Positions 49,561 to 63,051 of a DNA stretch of 64,000 nucleotides are shown in pieces (the stretch's first letter is position 1; each line of letters starts with the position of its first letter). Source of the DNA: Rosa chinensis (Eukaryota > Streptophyta > Magnoliopsida > Rosales > Rosaceae); assembly GCF_002994745.2 (NCBI RefSeq), contig NC_037090.1, positions 23,944,001 through 24,008,000 of the forward strand. Reading direction: 5' to 3'. Position numbers and translations under genes: made by a program. Below the pieces are notes generated by a model, which was not told the origin of the DNA, made no database searches, and saw only the letters and a list, made by a program, of their open reading frames with translations.

Positions 49561-50456
49561 TGATCCTGTGAAGTGCATTAAGTAATGAGATATATGCACT
49601 GCTATTTTCAGTAGGAACTGTTAAGGAACTCACAGAGGACTAATTCATATATGTGATCTCTTATGATTCAGATAGCTAGCTATTTTATCATTTATGCTTT
49701 TTGATTATTTAAATAAACTATCATTTATGCTAGTTACTTGGATACATATTTATTTGTTGTTTATATGTATATGAGAGAAAGAAACACTTTACTGGATAGG
49801 ACAACAAGAATACTATATATGAATATTTGGGATAATGACAACCAAAATAGAAGCAGTTCAGGAAGATTGAAGATAACGATAATTGTCATAGACGTTCATG
49901 AAGTTTTTCTCTTAATGACTTTAGTCAAAAGCACATCATAAGATTATTACCCTTCTGATTATTCTTGCATTTTCTTGTGCAGTTCATCTCATCTATACAT
50001 TTTTCAAGGACCGTCTGAGTTGATACCACCAGTAAGATTTCAATTTACCATTTATTGTTTGAGTTTGTGTATGTTCTTAGTGAAATTCAAATAAGAACGC
50101 ATCTGTTCATTTGATTTTTATATTGAATTTGTGAAGAATAATGCGAGGCGAATATTTTTTCAATAAAAATAACCTAAGCACTTCAAATGTTGAAGGACGG
50201 GATACATTTGCATTTATGGGATGAGTTTCCCAGAACCTCCACTGCTTTCTTATCAAAGTGATGACACTACGGTTAGTTTTTCAACAATATGTTAGTGAGA
50301 TAAATTCAGGATTTTGCACTATTCAAAGTCTTCGAATCACCCATCACAGAAATAGCATCTACATGAAGGTTCAAAGCATAGCATAGATGCATAAATATAT
50401 GTACATATGCATTAAGTTCTTGATTTTAAAAGATGTAATGAAAGTGACATTAAAGA
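49561..50456 (+). other. Possible remnants of an unidentified spliced gene
   Basis: Two short stretches with splice-like borders (about 49982-50033, about 50190-50275) may be exons, continuing at about 52320-52520 beyond the TIR element. Text such as GLKVLREYKMREDIIDQQ near 52330 is protein-like but has stops. No family recognised. The rest is AT-rich. Confidence 0.3.
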
Positions 50457-52177
50457 AAGAGAAAAATGCACCATCAGTCCCTCAACTCTGGTGCACCGGC
50501 CAGTTTGATACCCAAACTCAAAAAGCTATCAATGTGATACCTGGAGTCTTATATTACTATCAACGACATACTTCCGTCAAATTTCTGTTATGGCTCCGTT
50601 AAAAATGTCACATGGCAAGCACATGGAGGGGCAAACATGTCTTTTTACCCAAATGACAGACCTAATCGTTTTTTTAATTTATTTCTTATTGACAGAAATA
50701 TAAAAACCTTTTGATAAAAGAAAAAAAAATAATTAAAACCTAATAGCATTAAACATTATAGATCGGGTAATTTGAAATATAGATCTGGTAATCTTTAGCC
50801 TCGAGGGTTGGAGATGGAGTAGGAAGGAAGGATGGACCGGAGTTGCAGATCAAGCTTTCGCAGGTGAGGGAGGGCCCAGATCTGAAATAGGTGATATCGG
50901 GTGATGGGTGCTTTGCCGTGGGATCGGAGATGTCTGGTGATATGAGGTCAGATCGAATCTCCGGTCGAGTGTTGGTGATCGGCAACTGGTGGTTGATTGG
51001 TGGAGGTGATTGGAGACGGTGTTCAGCGGCGGTTCTTGCGCCGGGCACCGACTGTAGCTCTTCTTTTTCTTGTTTATTAGTATTCTTCCTCTTTTCTTCT
51101 TCCTAAGCTTCTGCAAAACTGGGATTGCCCTTTATTCCACCCATTTTCCTTTGAAATCTTGTAATGAGCATGAGATTTGATCTGACCATTTTCCTTTTAA
51201 ATCGAATCTTGTAACCACCCATTTTCCTTTTAAATCGGATTGCAAACCAAATATTAATCATCCAGTCATCCCTTCCTAGTCTCTTTCTCGTTATGCTCTG
51301 TTCATAGCCTTCGTCTTCTGAAACTAAACCAAGCAAATCACCCACTAATCATGTCTTTGGTGGTTGTCTCCGCCAGAAAGTTATTCAGTCTTTTCTGCTG
51401 CTCAAACCCGTCCATGGCTTAGTTTATTTCTCCTTCTCCTCGATTCGAATTCTAGCCTTTTTGTTAATTTTGGTTTGGTTTGGTTATGTTATGTTTATAA
51501 ATTCTTCATCTGGATTGTTTGAATATCATCTCGAAGAATTCAAAGAAGAAGAAGAAATTAACGTCACTTGCTAATGATGTTTGACCTTATGTTTGTATGG
51601 AATTTGAGAAGGTTGCAACGCGACAATCTTGGTGAAGATGGATAAATCTGGAAAATGGGTGGTTACAAGATTTGTAAAGGATCATAATCATCCTCTCATT
51701 GTTACTGCCAATGAGTTTAGCACAGCAGGCGACAAGGATAAGAAGATAGAGGAACTTATGATGGAATTAGCTCCAGGGTTATTTGCTACTTATGGGTTTG
51801 GTTTGTGAATCATTGGAATCCAAACTCATCACCCATGAATGTACAGTACGTGTTGAAGTCTGTTAGAATTGGTTTCTGTTGATTAAAGAAAATGTCCTTT
51901 TATTTAGCAAAAAAAAAAAAATATCATCTCGATCCGAATTCTAGCATTGAAATCAATTGTTGGTAGAAGTTGAGGGACATTTTAGTCCTTTGACCTTTTT
52001 TTGGAGCCTATGTGCTTGCCATGTCACCTTTTTAACGTCTCCGTTATGAAAATTTGACGGAAGTATGTCATCGGTAGCATTATAAGTGTTCAGGTATCAC
52101 ATTGGTAGTATTATGAGTCTAGGTATCAAATTGGCCGGTGCACAAGAGTTGAGGGACTGGTGGTGCATTTTTCTCTT
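50457..52177. mobile_element. TIR element carrying a FAR1-like exon
   Basis: Terminal inverted repeats of about 190 bp: the left begins AAGAGAAAAATGCACCA, and the right ends with its near-complement. Both also share CCGGCCA and the CATGGCAAGCACAT block inverted. The direct repeat AAAGA (50452-50456 and 52178-52182) flanks it. Long inverted repeats and gene capture suggest a Mutator-like or foldback element, but the usual 9-bp duplication is not clear. No transposase catalytic domain is seen. Confidence 0.65.
51611..51808 (+). pseudogene. FAR1 DNA-binding domain fragment
   Basis: A 65-codon open frame: GCNATILVKM, then SGKWVVTRFVKDHNHPL. This matches the C-terminal half of the FAR1 domain (WRKY/GCM1 zinc fold) with its HNH pair. 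FAR1/FHY3 factors derive from Mutator-like transposases, so this may be either a captured gene piece or a transposase relic. The domain's N-terminal cysteines are missing. Confidence 0.65.
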
Positions 52178-52604
52178 AAAGAAATGAGCTGAATTATGGT
52201 TATTATCAATGATGGCACTACATTTCTTCGAATGGAATCTTAGCCCGCCTCACTTGCTTTATGTACCAATGTGTCAAAGGGATGATTAATTGCTTATCAT
52301 TTGGTCATATCTATGTAGGAAAAAGGCTTGAAAGTTTTAAGAGAGTACAAGATGCGTGAAGATATTATAGATCAGCAGGCATCACTTCAATGAGCAAGAC
52401 TTGAAGCTTATAGATTGCTACATACGAAGAAAGAGATAGATGCTATTCGTTCTAAAGACGTCTCTCAAGGTGGATTGACTCAAGGGCAACAAACTCAGAT
52501 CTCGTGAAATGAACAAAGAACATAACAGGTAAAAAAAATTCCTCAGAACCTATTTGCCAACCTTTATTGCTAGTTGAGAAATGAAAAGAAAGAAAGAAAA
52601 AAGG

Positions 52605-52920
52605 AAAAAAAAAAAAGTCTATTGGGGGGCAATAGAGGTCTGTTAAAGGCCTATTAGGGGGCAATAGACGTTTATTGAAGGGCAATAGACGTTTTAAATT
52701 GATGTAAACTTCTCATTTTTTTTCTTTAATCAAAGTTTTATTTGTCAAATTTAAGGAAGATTAGTTCCTATTTCGGTGACAGAAAGTTCTATTGGGGGGC
52801 AATACATGGCTGATAGTCTATTGGGGGGCAATACATGACTGATAGTCGTCTATTGGGGGGCAATAGACCTCTATTGCCCCTCTATTAGGGGGCAATAGAT
52901 GTCTATTGGGGGCAAAAAAA
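52605..52920. repeat. Palindromic CTATTGGGGGGCAATAG array
   Basis: About eight units of a short inverted repeat (CTATTG, G-run loop, CAATAG), some changed to CTATTA or CAATACATG. It is followed by a GC-rich Gly/Pro-like CCGGCGA block (about 52950-53030). Confidence 0.75.
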
Positions 52921-53030
52921 CCTTTCTGGTGAGATTTTCAGCAAATTCGGTAGGCGGCCGCCGGTGACCGGAATCCGGCGAAAGTTGGCCGGATTTCTGC
53001 GGCCGATGACCGAGCTCCGGCGAAGTCTCC

Positions 53031-54405
<1,375 letters not shown>

Positions 54406-55777
54406 TAATTTCATCTTTTTCATTGATTTCTCTGTTTCTTTCATATCAACCAAATATATCATTTATCCACATGATTTTTCCTATAACACAATTAGGGTGA
54501 GGTTTTCTTGTTGCAGTTAGGGTCGTAATTTCTGTATATAATCTTGTTTTCGGGTTTTATTATCATATGGGTTTGTCGTTATCTCAGCCTATGGTTTTTT
54601 TTGTTTGGTTGTGTTTTATTTGGGACTGAATGATTTCTGGGTGTTGTGAAGATTTGATAGCTAGGGTTAGGGTTTCTGAGCTATTGGGCCCTGTCTATTT
54701 GTTTTTTTAGTTAATATTCTTGTTAAATAAAATCTCTGATTTTTTTTTTTTTTTCCAGAAATTGGGCCTCTTGGCAACGATATAGACTAGATTTTCAATC
54801 AATGATTTTCCCTTTCCCACGGCTTAAAGGAGTGATTTTTCATTCCTAATTGTGTGGTTAAACCATTTTGTCATTAGTTTTCTTTCTGTGCCGTCCTATT
54901 AGTGTACATGGTGTCTCGTATTGTTCAGCAATTCTGTTGCTGTACAAGAATTCGATCAATGATCAGGTTTGTGTAGTAGCTACTCGGAAAAGTGAACTGA
55001 TTGATATACATGATGGCAAAAAAGCTTATTGTTATCAAAGAACTACTTATCATGACGAAAGCAGTAGATGTATAATGTGAAATTTTATGATCAAGCATGG
55101 TTTTTGGCCTTTGATATCTCCTGTTTCCTTGAAATTATCCTTAATTTACATTTTCCTTTACATGCAGCCATGTAATATACACTTGTTTTCAAGATAAGGA
55201 AGGCATCCTTCCTGATCAACAGAGATTTATTTTTGCCGGTTAGCAATTGGAAGATGGTAGAACTCTTGCAGATTATAACATTCACCTGGTTTTGAGGCTG
55301 TGGGGAGGAACTATGATTAAGGTGAAGACTCTTATCGGGAAAGAAATTGAGATTGATATTGAACCGACTGACACCATTAACAGAATCAAGGAAAGTGCTG
55401 AGGAGAAAGACGGAATTCCTCCGGTACAACAAAGGTACTTTTTTCTCCTTCTCAGATTCAATCTATCGAAAGTTATAACTTACTTGAACTTGAGTTATGT
55501 CTGGGTTATAACTTACTTGAACTTGAGTTATGTCTGGTTTTGTACTTTAGTTTGGTTTTCTTTCACCACTATCGTAAGTTGTATCAGCATTGGCTCATTC
55601 TTTACTTCAGAAAGGCTCTCATGGTTTTCCGTAGAACTAGATCTGTTCAGTGGCCAACATTATCTTGACCACTGAAGGTTGGTCGACTTATGGTTGACTT
55701 TGCTTCAATTCCTGTTTGGAACTATTAGCTGCTCCGCCTCCGTATCTTGGTGACTTGGTTACCATATAATTGGTGTA

Positions 55778-57093
55778 TCTCTATATACAAGGCGAGGAGG
55801 CCTTTACAGTTCATTATTTGGTCAAATTTTTGAACATCCGATATTGCCCTTGATATTTCCCACGATTTACAGAGTAACCGAAAGGGGACTGACGGTTCTG
55901 GCTTTTGCCGCACAGAGAAAACTACTTCTGTCTTTTAATTCGAGGCAGAGGAAAGGGTTTAGAGCGGTAGGGTTGAATAATTCTGGGTCTTCGGTATTGG
56001 AGATTGATGATTAGGGTTCTTGATGGGAGAGATTATTAGGTGGAAAAACAACAAGATATGATTTGCTGTTTCCAGATTTATATCAGATGTTCTGTTGGAT
56101 TTTGCATCGATTGTATATTTTGTTCACTGTTGTGAAACTATATGGCTGTTGCATGATCTAAGTTTTGAGAATTTGTATTTGAAATAAGTGGTACATTTAA
56201 CTATCTCTTATATAGAGGAAAGCGTTTTCATATCCATTACAGAATTTTGATGATATGAGTCTTTGGATAACAGAACCATTAAAAACTTTAGCATAATGTC
56301 ATTCTCCTAGAACACTATATAGAGGAAAAATATTAAACACTTTGAATCATATAGGTCTGAATCAATAGAGTCAAAGATTCTTATCATATATACCTGCTAA
56401 GATAGAAGAGAAGTTGTCTAGAAATCTAATCTGATTGGTTACTCTAATACTGTCAAGAAATATAATTTTATATATTTTTTGTTAAGACTACATGGAAATA
56501 GGTAACTGCTGAAAATACAAAGAAAATACTTTCCGTTACTATGATTGAACTCATGGAAATACAATTGCTTAAAGAAACTACTTTGAGTTTCTTGAATTTT
56601 GCCCCAATTAAATTTTGCTGCACTTTTGCAAAAATTGGGTCAAGCTGTTTAAATTTCTTGATTGATTATTCGCAGGTACCAGCTCTGGAGCACAATGTAA
56701 AGAGACAAAAATGTACTAGCAGTGGCTTTTTATGTGCGAAACTGGAATGTGCTAACAGCAGCCATTCAATTGCTGATGAAGGTACTTTTGTCAATGCTAA
56801 TAAGTCTGAAAGATTGGGGAAAGAGGTTCCACTGAGTAAAGCTTTGATTTGGGGAGGTAGGAGTAAGAGCAAAATGAAAAATCTAATGAGAAGCAAGGCA
56901 AGAAGCAGCTCCTTATTTGAGAAATAGTTGCGAATTCTGACTGTTGTAAGTGGTTGAGTAATTCTGACTGTTGTGCCTTTAACCACATAAAAAAGATGGA
57001 CAATATAAATAATCATGATAATTAAAACAAAAGTTAATTGCACACGTGAGCAATGCACTTCCGCACGCACGTAAGCGTGTGTAGGAAGGCTAG
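55778..57093 (+). mobile_element. Non-autonomous Helitron in ubiquitin-RUB intron
   Basis: 1316 bp starting TCTCTATATACAAGG and ending in a hairpin (CACGC, ACGTAA, GCGTG) 12 nt or so before CTAG (57090-57093), inserted between A (55777) and T (57094). Copy 1 of the same intron lacks it, so both borders are confirmed. There is no Rep/helicase. Confidence 0.85.
56676..56927 (+). pseudogene. Gene fragment carried by the Helitron
   Basis: An open stretch after a CAG acceptor at about 56675 (VPALEHNVKRQKC, then a Ser/Lys-rich end SKMKNLMRSKARSSSLFEK) that stops at 56927. A 5'-leader-like segment lies near 55830-56040. It looks like captured exon DNA, but the source protein was not recognised. Confidence 0.4.
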
Positions 57094-57410
57094 TATGCTC
57101 ATCAACTTGACAACTGTTTGGGATATCACCTGCATTTTGATTTTAATAGCCTAAGAAGACTTGCTAGAATAAAGTCTTATTAAGCAGCATGATTGCTGCA
57201 TTGTTATTATTGTCTTATTAATAATTTAATAGCTTCACGTGTTTATAGTACTGGCCAATTTTCAAGAGATCAGCATCTAATGAGTTTTAAATCTCTGCAG
57301 GCTGATTTATGCTGGCAAGCAGCTTGGAGATGACAAAACTGCTAGACTACAACATTGAGGGTGGCTCTGTCCTTCCTTTAGTGCTTGCACTACGTGGTGG
57401 TAGCCTATAG

Positions 57411-58748
57411 ATTGTATCATAATATTGTATCTATTAATGTTCAGGCAAACTCTTTTGTGAAGGCTTTATCGAGTCTTGATACTCCAAAACATCTGAGTTG
57501 CATGACAAGTGGATTACTTTAGACATAAGTATCAGCGTTACATATTGCACTCTACCTTTCTGCTCTGTTATGTTCACTGTAATGCTCTGGTGCTTTTACT
57601 TTATACAAGCTTAGCTTCACTTGGGCAACAAATTTTATCAATCTTGATTACAATTGTTTTCTGCTTGTGGATATTCTATAAAACTGGGTGACATGTACTC
57701 CATATGCTACTTGTGTGTCTGGAAATTAAATGAAGTATACCTTTCAGAAGGAATGTGATAATTTCTCGAAGTAATGTGATAATTCTACCTATTGTATCTA
57801 TCTAAGAAGGGAACTGTTATCATACTTGAAAAGTCAATCTACACTCTTTCCAAACTGGCTGATTAGAGTTGAAAGCGTGTGATTCAGAATTCACATTCTC
57901 AGAGATGGTAAACTGAAATGATTCCACAATGGAATTATAACAGTATCGTAATCTGGGCGATTGAAGTCACACAGATCTGTTGACTTCTGGTTAATAACGA
58001 TCTAAAGTTGGCTTAGATTGTTACAACTTGGCACAAGACAGAACTGTTATTTAAGAATGGTGAGAATGATTGTTGATGGTAGCACAGGGAGCAAATATAA
58101 CATTCATTGTATCAAATTAGAAATTAGAAATTTAAATCAGACTGCTCGTGGTCATTTTCAGAAATAGACTAATAGAGCTGAACATTTATTTGGAAAAGTT
58201 GGTCATGCTCTCTCACACAATCAGCAGACATTTTTAACAGCATTTGCATCTCTGTATAACACATTAAACTGGTCCTTCCACCCAATTTAATTTCCAGCTG
58301 GTTGCAGAAAGATGGGAAGACATCCAAGTCAAGCTTGGGTGGAAAGACTTCCACACAAGTGTCATCGTTCACCTTGTCAATCTCATAACCCAGAAGAGTA
58401 GGGTCAGTGTGTCTGAAGTATTGCCAAAGCCAGAAGACTTCAAAGTCAATCCAACTACAAATCTCAGAAATTTGAATGCGATACCAATCAGAACTCAATG
58501 TACTGAAACACTTGATGGAACCTCAAAGCATGCACGCATCTACTATCATTGCGTCTTATTTTTCCTAGTAATTACATAGAGATAGGAGAAGACTTGAAAG
58601 TCAAGCCAATCCCAGATTATCTCATGGAGGCATATTTTTTTTTTTTGTCCCCCAATTTCAAGTACCTTCTAAAAGCCACCACAACCATCAACACTTAGTT
58701 AAAGCCCTCACTGCATTTGTGCTTGTGTCTAAAAATTTGTTAAAAGAA
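57411..58748. other. Spacer, second copy of 43150-44560
   Basis: Non-coding, but it includes a 109-codon minus-strand open stretch at 58169-58498 with no recognised domain; the corresponding region of the first copy is broken. Probably by chance or an old remnant. Confidence 0.4.
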
Positions 58749-59112
58749 ATGACAATTTTTTACCTCCATCTCTTCCTTTTGCTAATGGTTGAAGGGTGAA
58801 GATCCCACATCAAGAAAACGACAAAATAAAAATATAACTTACAAGTGGATGACGTATTCCTAGTTGTACTGAATCCAACACCTAATAGAGACAATATCGG
58901 TGCGGTAGTAAGCCACGTACCACACTTCTTGTTGTTTTGCAGTAATCATTGCTTGTGTTACTAACTCGTCCAGCAGTTCACAGCAAGTGTATTGAAGCCC
59001 AGCAACAATCACTGTTCCATTTCAAGAAAAGTCTCATATTAGATTCTTCTTCATTATGCAAGCTCATAACTTGGAATTCGAGCAGTCAGTACTGTTGCTG
59101 TTCTTTATGGGT
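58749..59112 (+). pseudogene. RLP N-terminal fragment upstream of RLP-c
   Basis: Same remnant as at 44664, with a better-preserved LRR cap (CIEAQQQSLFHFKKSL near 58990). Ends near 59112 without LRRs. Confidence 0.68.
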
Positions 59113-59621
59113 AAGTTGCCCCTGAGTTATCAAATGTTCTTATTATCTAGTAAATTCTCAACATACTAAATAACTGAAAAGAAGGAACGTTCTTATTACC
59201 TTTGAGCTTTCATCCACCAGCTTAATTAGCTCTGTATTACTGAGACAATCACAACCAAGTCTTCCGAATACGCCAAAAATACACCAGATTAAGGCAATTT
59301 CTCCAGACTGAGACGTCTATTATTGCTTTGAATGCATTGACTCATTCATTCTCAAATACACCACAAAAACTATAAAGAAAATAAATTGTTACAATTGCAG
59401 CTATCAAAATAATTGATCATGAGAAAAACCTCTTTCCTAGCGTCTCGTTTTTCTTGGAAGTTGCCCATCGATAGAGATGAAGGACTTCGAAGTCAAGCCT
59501 GGCACAGATATTATGGACGCATTTTCCAATTCCATGACCTATTAAAAGCCACCACCAGTCCACAACCATTACCAGTTCCCAATTATCACTTTCCCACACC
59601 ACATTTGTGCCTGCTTAAAAC
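59113..59621. promoter_or_regulatory. RLP-c upstream region
   Basis: No gene. The last 200 bp match the RLP-b upstream region. The TATA position has changed to TATTAAAAG (about 59540). Confidence 0.5.
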
Positions 59622-62600
59622 ATGCCCACTCTGTTCCTCCGTTTCTTCCTTTTCTTATTCACAACCACTGTTTCTAACCTCATCCCCGCAGTTCACAGCA
59701 ATTGCATTGAAGCCCAGCAACAATCATTGCTCCATTTCAAACAAAGTCTTGAATTTAATTCTTCCGAATCCTCCAAGCTTATCACATGGAATTCGAGCAC
59801 CGACTGCTGTTCTTGGCACGGTGTAACTTGCAGCACCAATGGGCATGTTGTCGGACTTGATCTCAGCAGCGAGTCTATCTTCTGCAGCATTGACAATTCA
59901 AGCAATCTCTTCCAACTTCAACATCTTCAGAGCCTCAATTTGGCCGATAACAACTTCAATGACTCTTCAATTCCATCTGCAATCGGAAAGCTTGCAAATT
60001 TGAGGTATTTGAATTTAAGTGGTGCTTATTTTTCTGGGCAAATTCCCATTGAGGTTGCACGCTTGAAAAGGTTGGTAGTTCTTGATCTCTCTATGCATCA
60101 TTACTCGTGGAAGGTGTTAGACCTTGAGAAATCGAAGTTTGGCACTGCAATCCAGTACCTTACAGACCTTACAGCGTTAAAACTTGAGAACCCGAATTTA
60201 GGCACTTTAATCCAGAACCTTACAGAGCTTACAGAGTTAAATCTTGAATCTGTAAAGATATCAGGACAGGGGAGTGACTGGTGCGAAGCCATATCATCTT
60301 CACTGCCAAATCTGAGGGTGTTGAGCTTGTCTTATTGTGGTCTTTCAGGCCCTATTTGTGAGTCCCTTGCAAAGCTTCAATCTCTGTATGAGATTGACTT
60401 GTCATATAACTCCTTCTATGCTCCAGTTCCAAGATTCTTTGCCAATTTTCCAAACTTGACTTACCTGAGTCTTAGTTATTCCTACTTGCTCGGAACATTT
60501 CCCCAAGAGATCTTTCAGATACCTTCCCTACAAACCATTGGCCTTTCTGGTAATGGTGTTCTTCATGGTTCCTTTCCAAAATTTCCAAACAATGGGTCTC
60601 TTCGATACTTAATTGTAGATGGGACAAGTTTTTCAGGTGACCTGCCCAACTCTATTGGAAATCTTAAGATGTTGTCAAGTGTATATCTTTTAGAGTGCAA
60701 TTTCACAGGATCAGTTCCCAAGTCGATTGAAAACCTCACACTATTGGCTGACCTGGACATGTCCGGGAACAGATTTAATAGTCCCATTAGTTCTATTCAC
60801 TGGGAAACCCTTGTTAATCTGGAACGCCTCGATTTGAGCAACAATCAACTCTATGGGACTATTCCTTCATCTGTTGTTTCTCTTCCCAAACTGGAAATAG
60901 TAAGACTATCCCACAATCGGTTCTCGGTTATAGAAGCTCCTCTTCCTAATTCCACTTCTGCTTTATCTTCTCTGGACCTTCATTCCAACAAGCTTCAAGG
61001 CGAGATACCTAATTGGATTTTGAGTCTCAAATCTCTTAATTCCCTTGATCTTTCTAACAACTCCTTGGTGACTCTAGAAGCTCCTCTTCCTAATTCCACT
61101 TCTGCTTTATCTTCTCTGGACCTTCATTCCAACAAACTTCAAGGTATCCATTCCTCATATTCCTTCCTTCAGCTTAATTACTTGGGATTAGCTTCTAACA
61201 AGTTGATAAGATTCCCAGACTTCTTGAGAAATCAATCCCATTTAACCAACTTGGACCTCTCAGACAACCAGATTCAAGGACAGATACCCAATTGGATTTG
61301 GATTTTGGATTCTCTTCAAAAACTAAATCTTTCTTGTAACTCCTTGGAAAGTTTAGAAGCTCCTCTACTTAATTCTACCTATGTTCATGATCTGTCAGTG
61401 GTTGATCTTCATTCAAACCAGCTTCAGGGACATTTCCCCTTGTTCTTCAGCAGTAGGTATCTAGATTATTCAAGAAATAATTTCAGCTCTAGTATACCGA
61501 CTAACATTGGTGACTTCATTTTTACTCGGTCTTACCTTTCTCTTTCAAGCAATAACTTCCACGGGGCCATTCCAAAATCAATATGCAACGCAAGTGGTCG
61601 GGTTCTTGATCTGTCCAATAATTCCTTAAGTGGAAACATTCCCCAATGCTTGACTCAATCACCTCAGCTTTCGGTCATTGATTTGAAGAGAAACAACCTG
61701 AGTGGCACAATTCCCGATAATTTTCTCAGCGGTTGTGAGCTACAAACTCTAGACCTCAGTAACAATCAAATACAAGGCCAGTTTCCGAAATCTCTTGTCA
61801 ACTGCTCAAGTTTAGGGGTTTTAAATCTTGGAAACAATCAGATAACAGATACTTTTCCATGCTTTTTAATGAGCTTATCTACCTTGCGTGTCCTTGTTTT
61901 GCGGTCCAACAAGTTTTATGGAAGCATTGGATGTCCCAAGACCAATGGCACATGGCCTATGCTTCAAATAATAAATTTAGCTCACAACAATTTCAGTGGT
62001 GATATGCCACGAAGATTGTCACTGACATGGCAGGCTATGGTGTCTAATGAGGATGATTCTCCAACTAACCTTGGATTTTCTGATCAGCCGTGCAGGAATA
62101 ATCTATTTTATATGACTGATAAATCTTGTCTTTTGAATAGTTTTTTTCAAAGAGGTTTTGTTTATTATTATAGAGATGCAATTACGACTATCATCAAAGG
62201 TTTGGAGTTGGATTTTGTTAAGATTCTAACTATATTCACCTTGATTGACTACTCCTCCAACAAATTCAACGGATCAATACCTGAGGAAATTGGAGAGTTG
62301 AAATCACTATATTTCCTCAATTTATCCGGTAATACTTTCACCGGAAACATCCCATCATCATTTGGTAAGATGCGGAAATTGCAGTCCTTAGACCTCTCAG
62401 AGAACCACCTGAGCGGCCAAATTCCACCGCAGCTTGCAACTCTCACCTTCCTTTCGTCCTTGGATGTCTCATATAATCAACTGACGGGAAGGATCCCAAC
62501 CGGCACTCAATTTTCAACATTTCCAAATACCTCCTTCGAGGGTAACAAAGGATTATGGGGGCCTCCTCTGACATGGGATACAACAATCGCATTGCCACCT

Positions 62601-62861
62601 CCAAAGTTTAATGGAAGCTCAAGTAATCCGAATTCTGGAGATGAGATTGATTGGAATATTATCAGTGCTGAAATTGGATTTACATGTGGGTTTGGAATTG
62701 CCGTCGGGTCACTTTTGTTTTGCAAGAGATGGAGGAAATTGTATTACAGAGCTATGTTTAACATCCTGTTCAAGATATTCCCTCAGCTGGAACACAGATT
62801 TGGTAATCACAGAAGGCATGTTTACATTAATCAAAAGTATTGGAGACGTTTAAATGGTTAG
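59622..62861 (+). CDS. RLP-c: Ve1-like receptor-like protein
   Basis: 1079 residues, intronless. Signal peptide, LRR cap (DCCSWHGVTC), Ve1-like LRRs (LKLENPNLGTLIQNLTEL, SGQGSDWCEAISSSLPNL), island region around SNEDDSPTNLGF, SGDEIDW juxtamembrane, transmembrane helix near 1017-1033 with GxxxG motifs, and a tail ending YWRRLNG. It has no kinase. The middle carries a duplicated LRR pair (EAPLPNSTSALSSLDLHSN, twice, about 60935 and 61079) shared with RLP-a but not RLP-b. The LRR body from there to the island follows RLP-a, while the C terminus follows RLP-b. As a family it should act at the plasma membrane with SOBIR1-like kinases; its ligand is unknown. Confidence 0.95.
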   Translation: MPTLFLRFFLFLFTTTVSNLIPAVHSNCIEAQQQSLLHFKQSLEFNSSESSKLITWNSSTDCCSWHGVTCSTNGHVVGLDLSSESIFCSIDNSSNLFQLQHLQSLNLADNNFNDSSIPSAIGKLANLRYLNLSGAYFSGQIPIEVARLKRLVVLDLSMHHYSWKVLDLEKSKFGTAIQYLTDLTALKLENPNLGTLIQNLTELTELNLESVKISGQGSDWCEAISSSLPNLRVLSLSYCGLSGPICESLAKLQSLYEIDLSYNSFYAPVPRFFANFPNLTYLSLSYSYLLGTFPQEIFQIPSLQTIGLSGNGVLHGSFPKFPNNGSLRYLIVDGTSFSGDLPNSIGNLKMLSSVYLLECNFTGSVPKSIENLTLLADLDMSGNRFNSPISSIHWETLVNLERLDLSNNQLYGTIPSSVVSLPKLEIVRLSHNRFSVIEAPLPNSTSALSSLDLHSNKLQGEIPNWILSLKSLNSLDLSNNSLVTLEAPLPNSTSALSSLDLHSNKLQGIHSSYSFLQLNYLGLASNKLIRFPDFLRNQSHLTNLDLSDNQIQGQIPNWIWILDSLQKLNLSCNSLESLEAPLLNSTYVHDLSVVDLHSNQLQGHFPLFFSSRYLDYSRNNFSSSIPTNIGDFIFTRSYLSLSSNNFHGAIPKSICNASGRVLDLSNNSLSGNIPQCLTQSPQLSVIDLKRNNLSGTIPDNFLSGCELQTLDLSNNQIQGQFPKSLVNCSSLGVLNLGNNQITDTFPCFLMSLSTLRVLVLRSNKFYGSIGCPKTNGTWPMLQIINLAHNNFSGDMPRRLSLTWQAMVSNEDDSPTNLGFSDQPCRNNLFYMTDKSCLLNSFFQRGFVYYYRDAITTIIKGLELDFVKILTIFTLIDYSSNKFNGSIPEEIGELKSLYFLNLSGNTFTGNIPSSFGKMRKLQSLDLSENHLSGQIPPQLATLTFLSSLDVSYNQLTGRIPTGTQFSTFPNTSFEGNKGLWGPPLTWDTTIALPPPKFNGSSSNPNSGDEIDWNIISAEIGFTCGFGIAVGSLLFCKRWRKLYYRAMFNILFKIFPQLEHRFGNHRRHVYINQKYWRRLNG

Positions 62862-63051
62862 GCAGACTAAGCATGCAGCTCAACTCAATTATGCCGGAGA
62901 CTCCCCTGGTGTTTTTTCTCTGTATTTTCATCACAAATAATGTAATTGTTTTTTCTTTTGTCGTAAGGTTTTTTTTTTTTTTGGTCTGGTGTCGTACTCT
63001 ATGTTGTAATCGTTCTTGCCATGTAATCACTTTACGTTTTTAACATTTACG

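Noticed and set aside
58169..58498. 109-codon minus-strand gene
   Set aside because: The counterpart at about 44.1 kb is broken and no domain is recognised; kept only as part of the spacer note.
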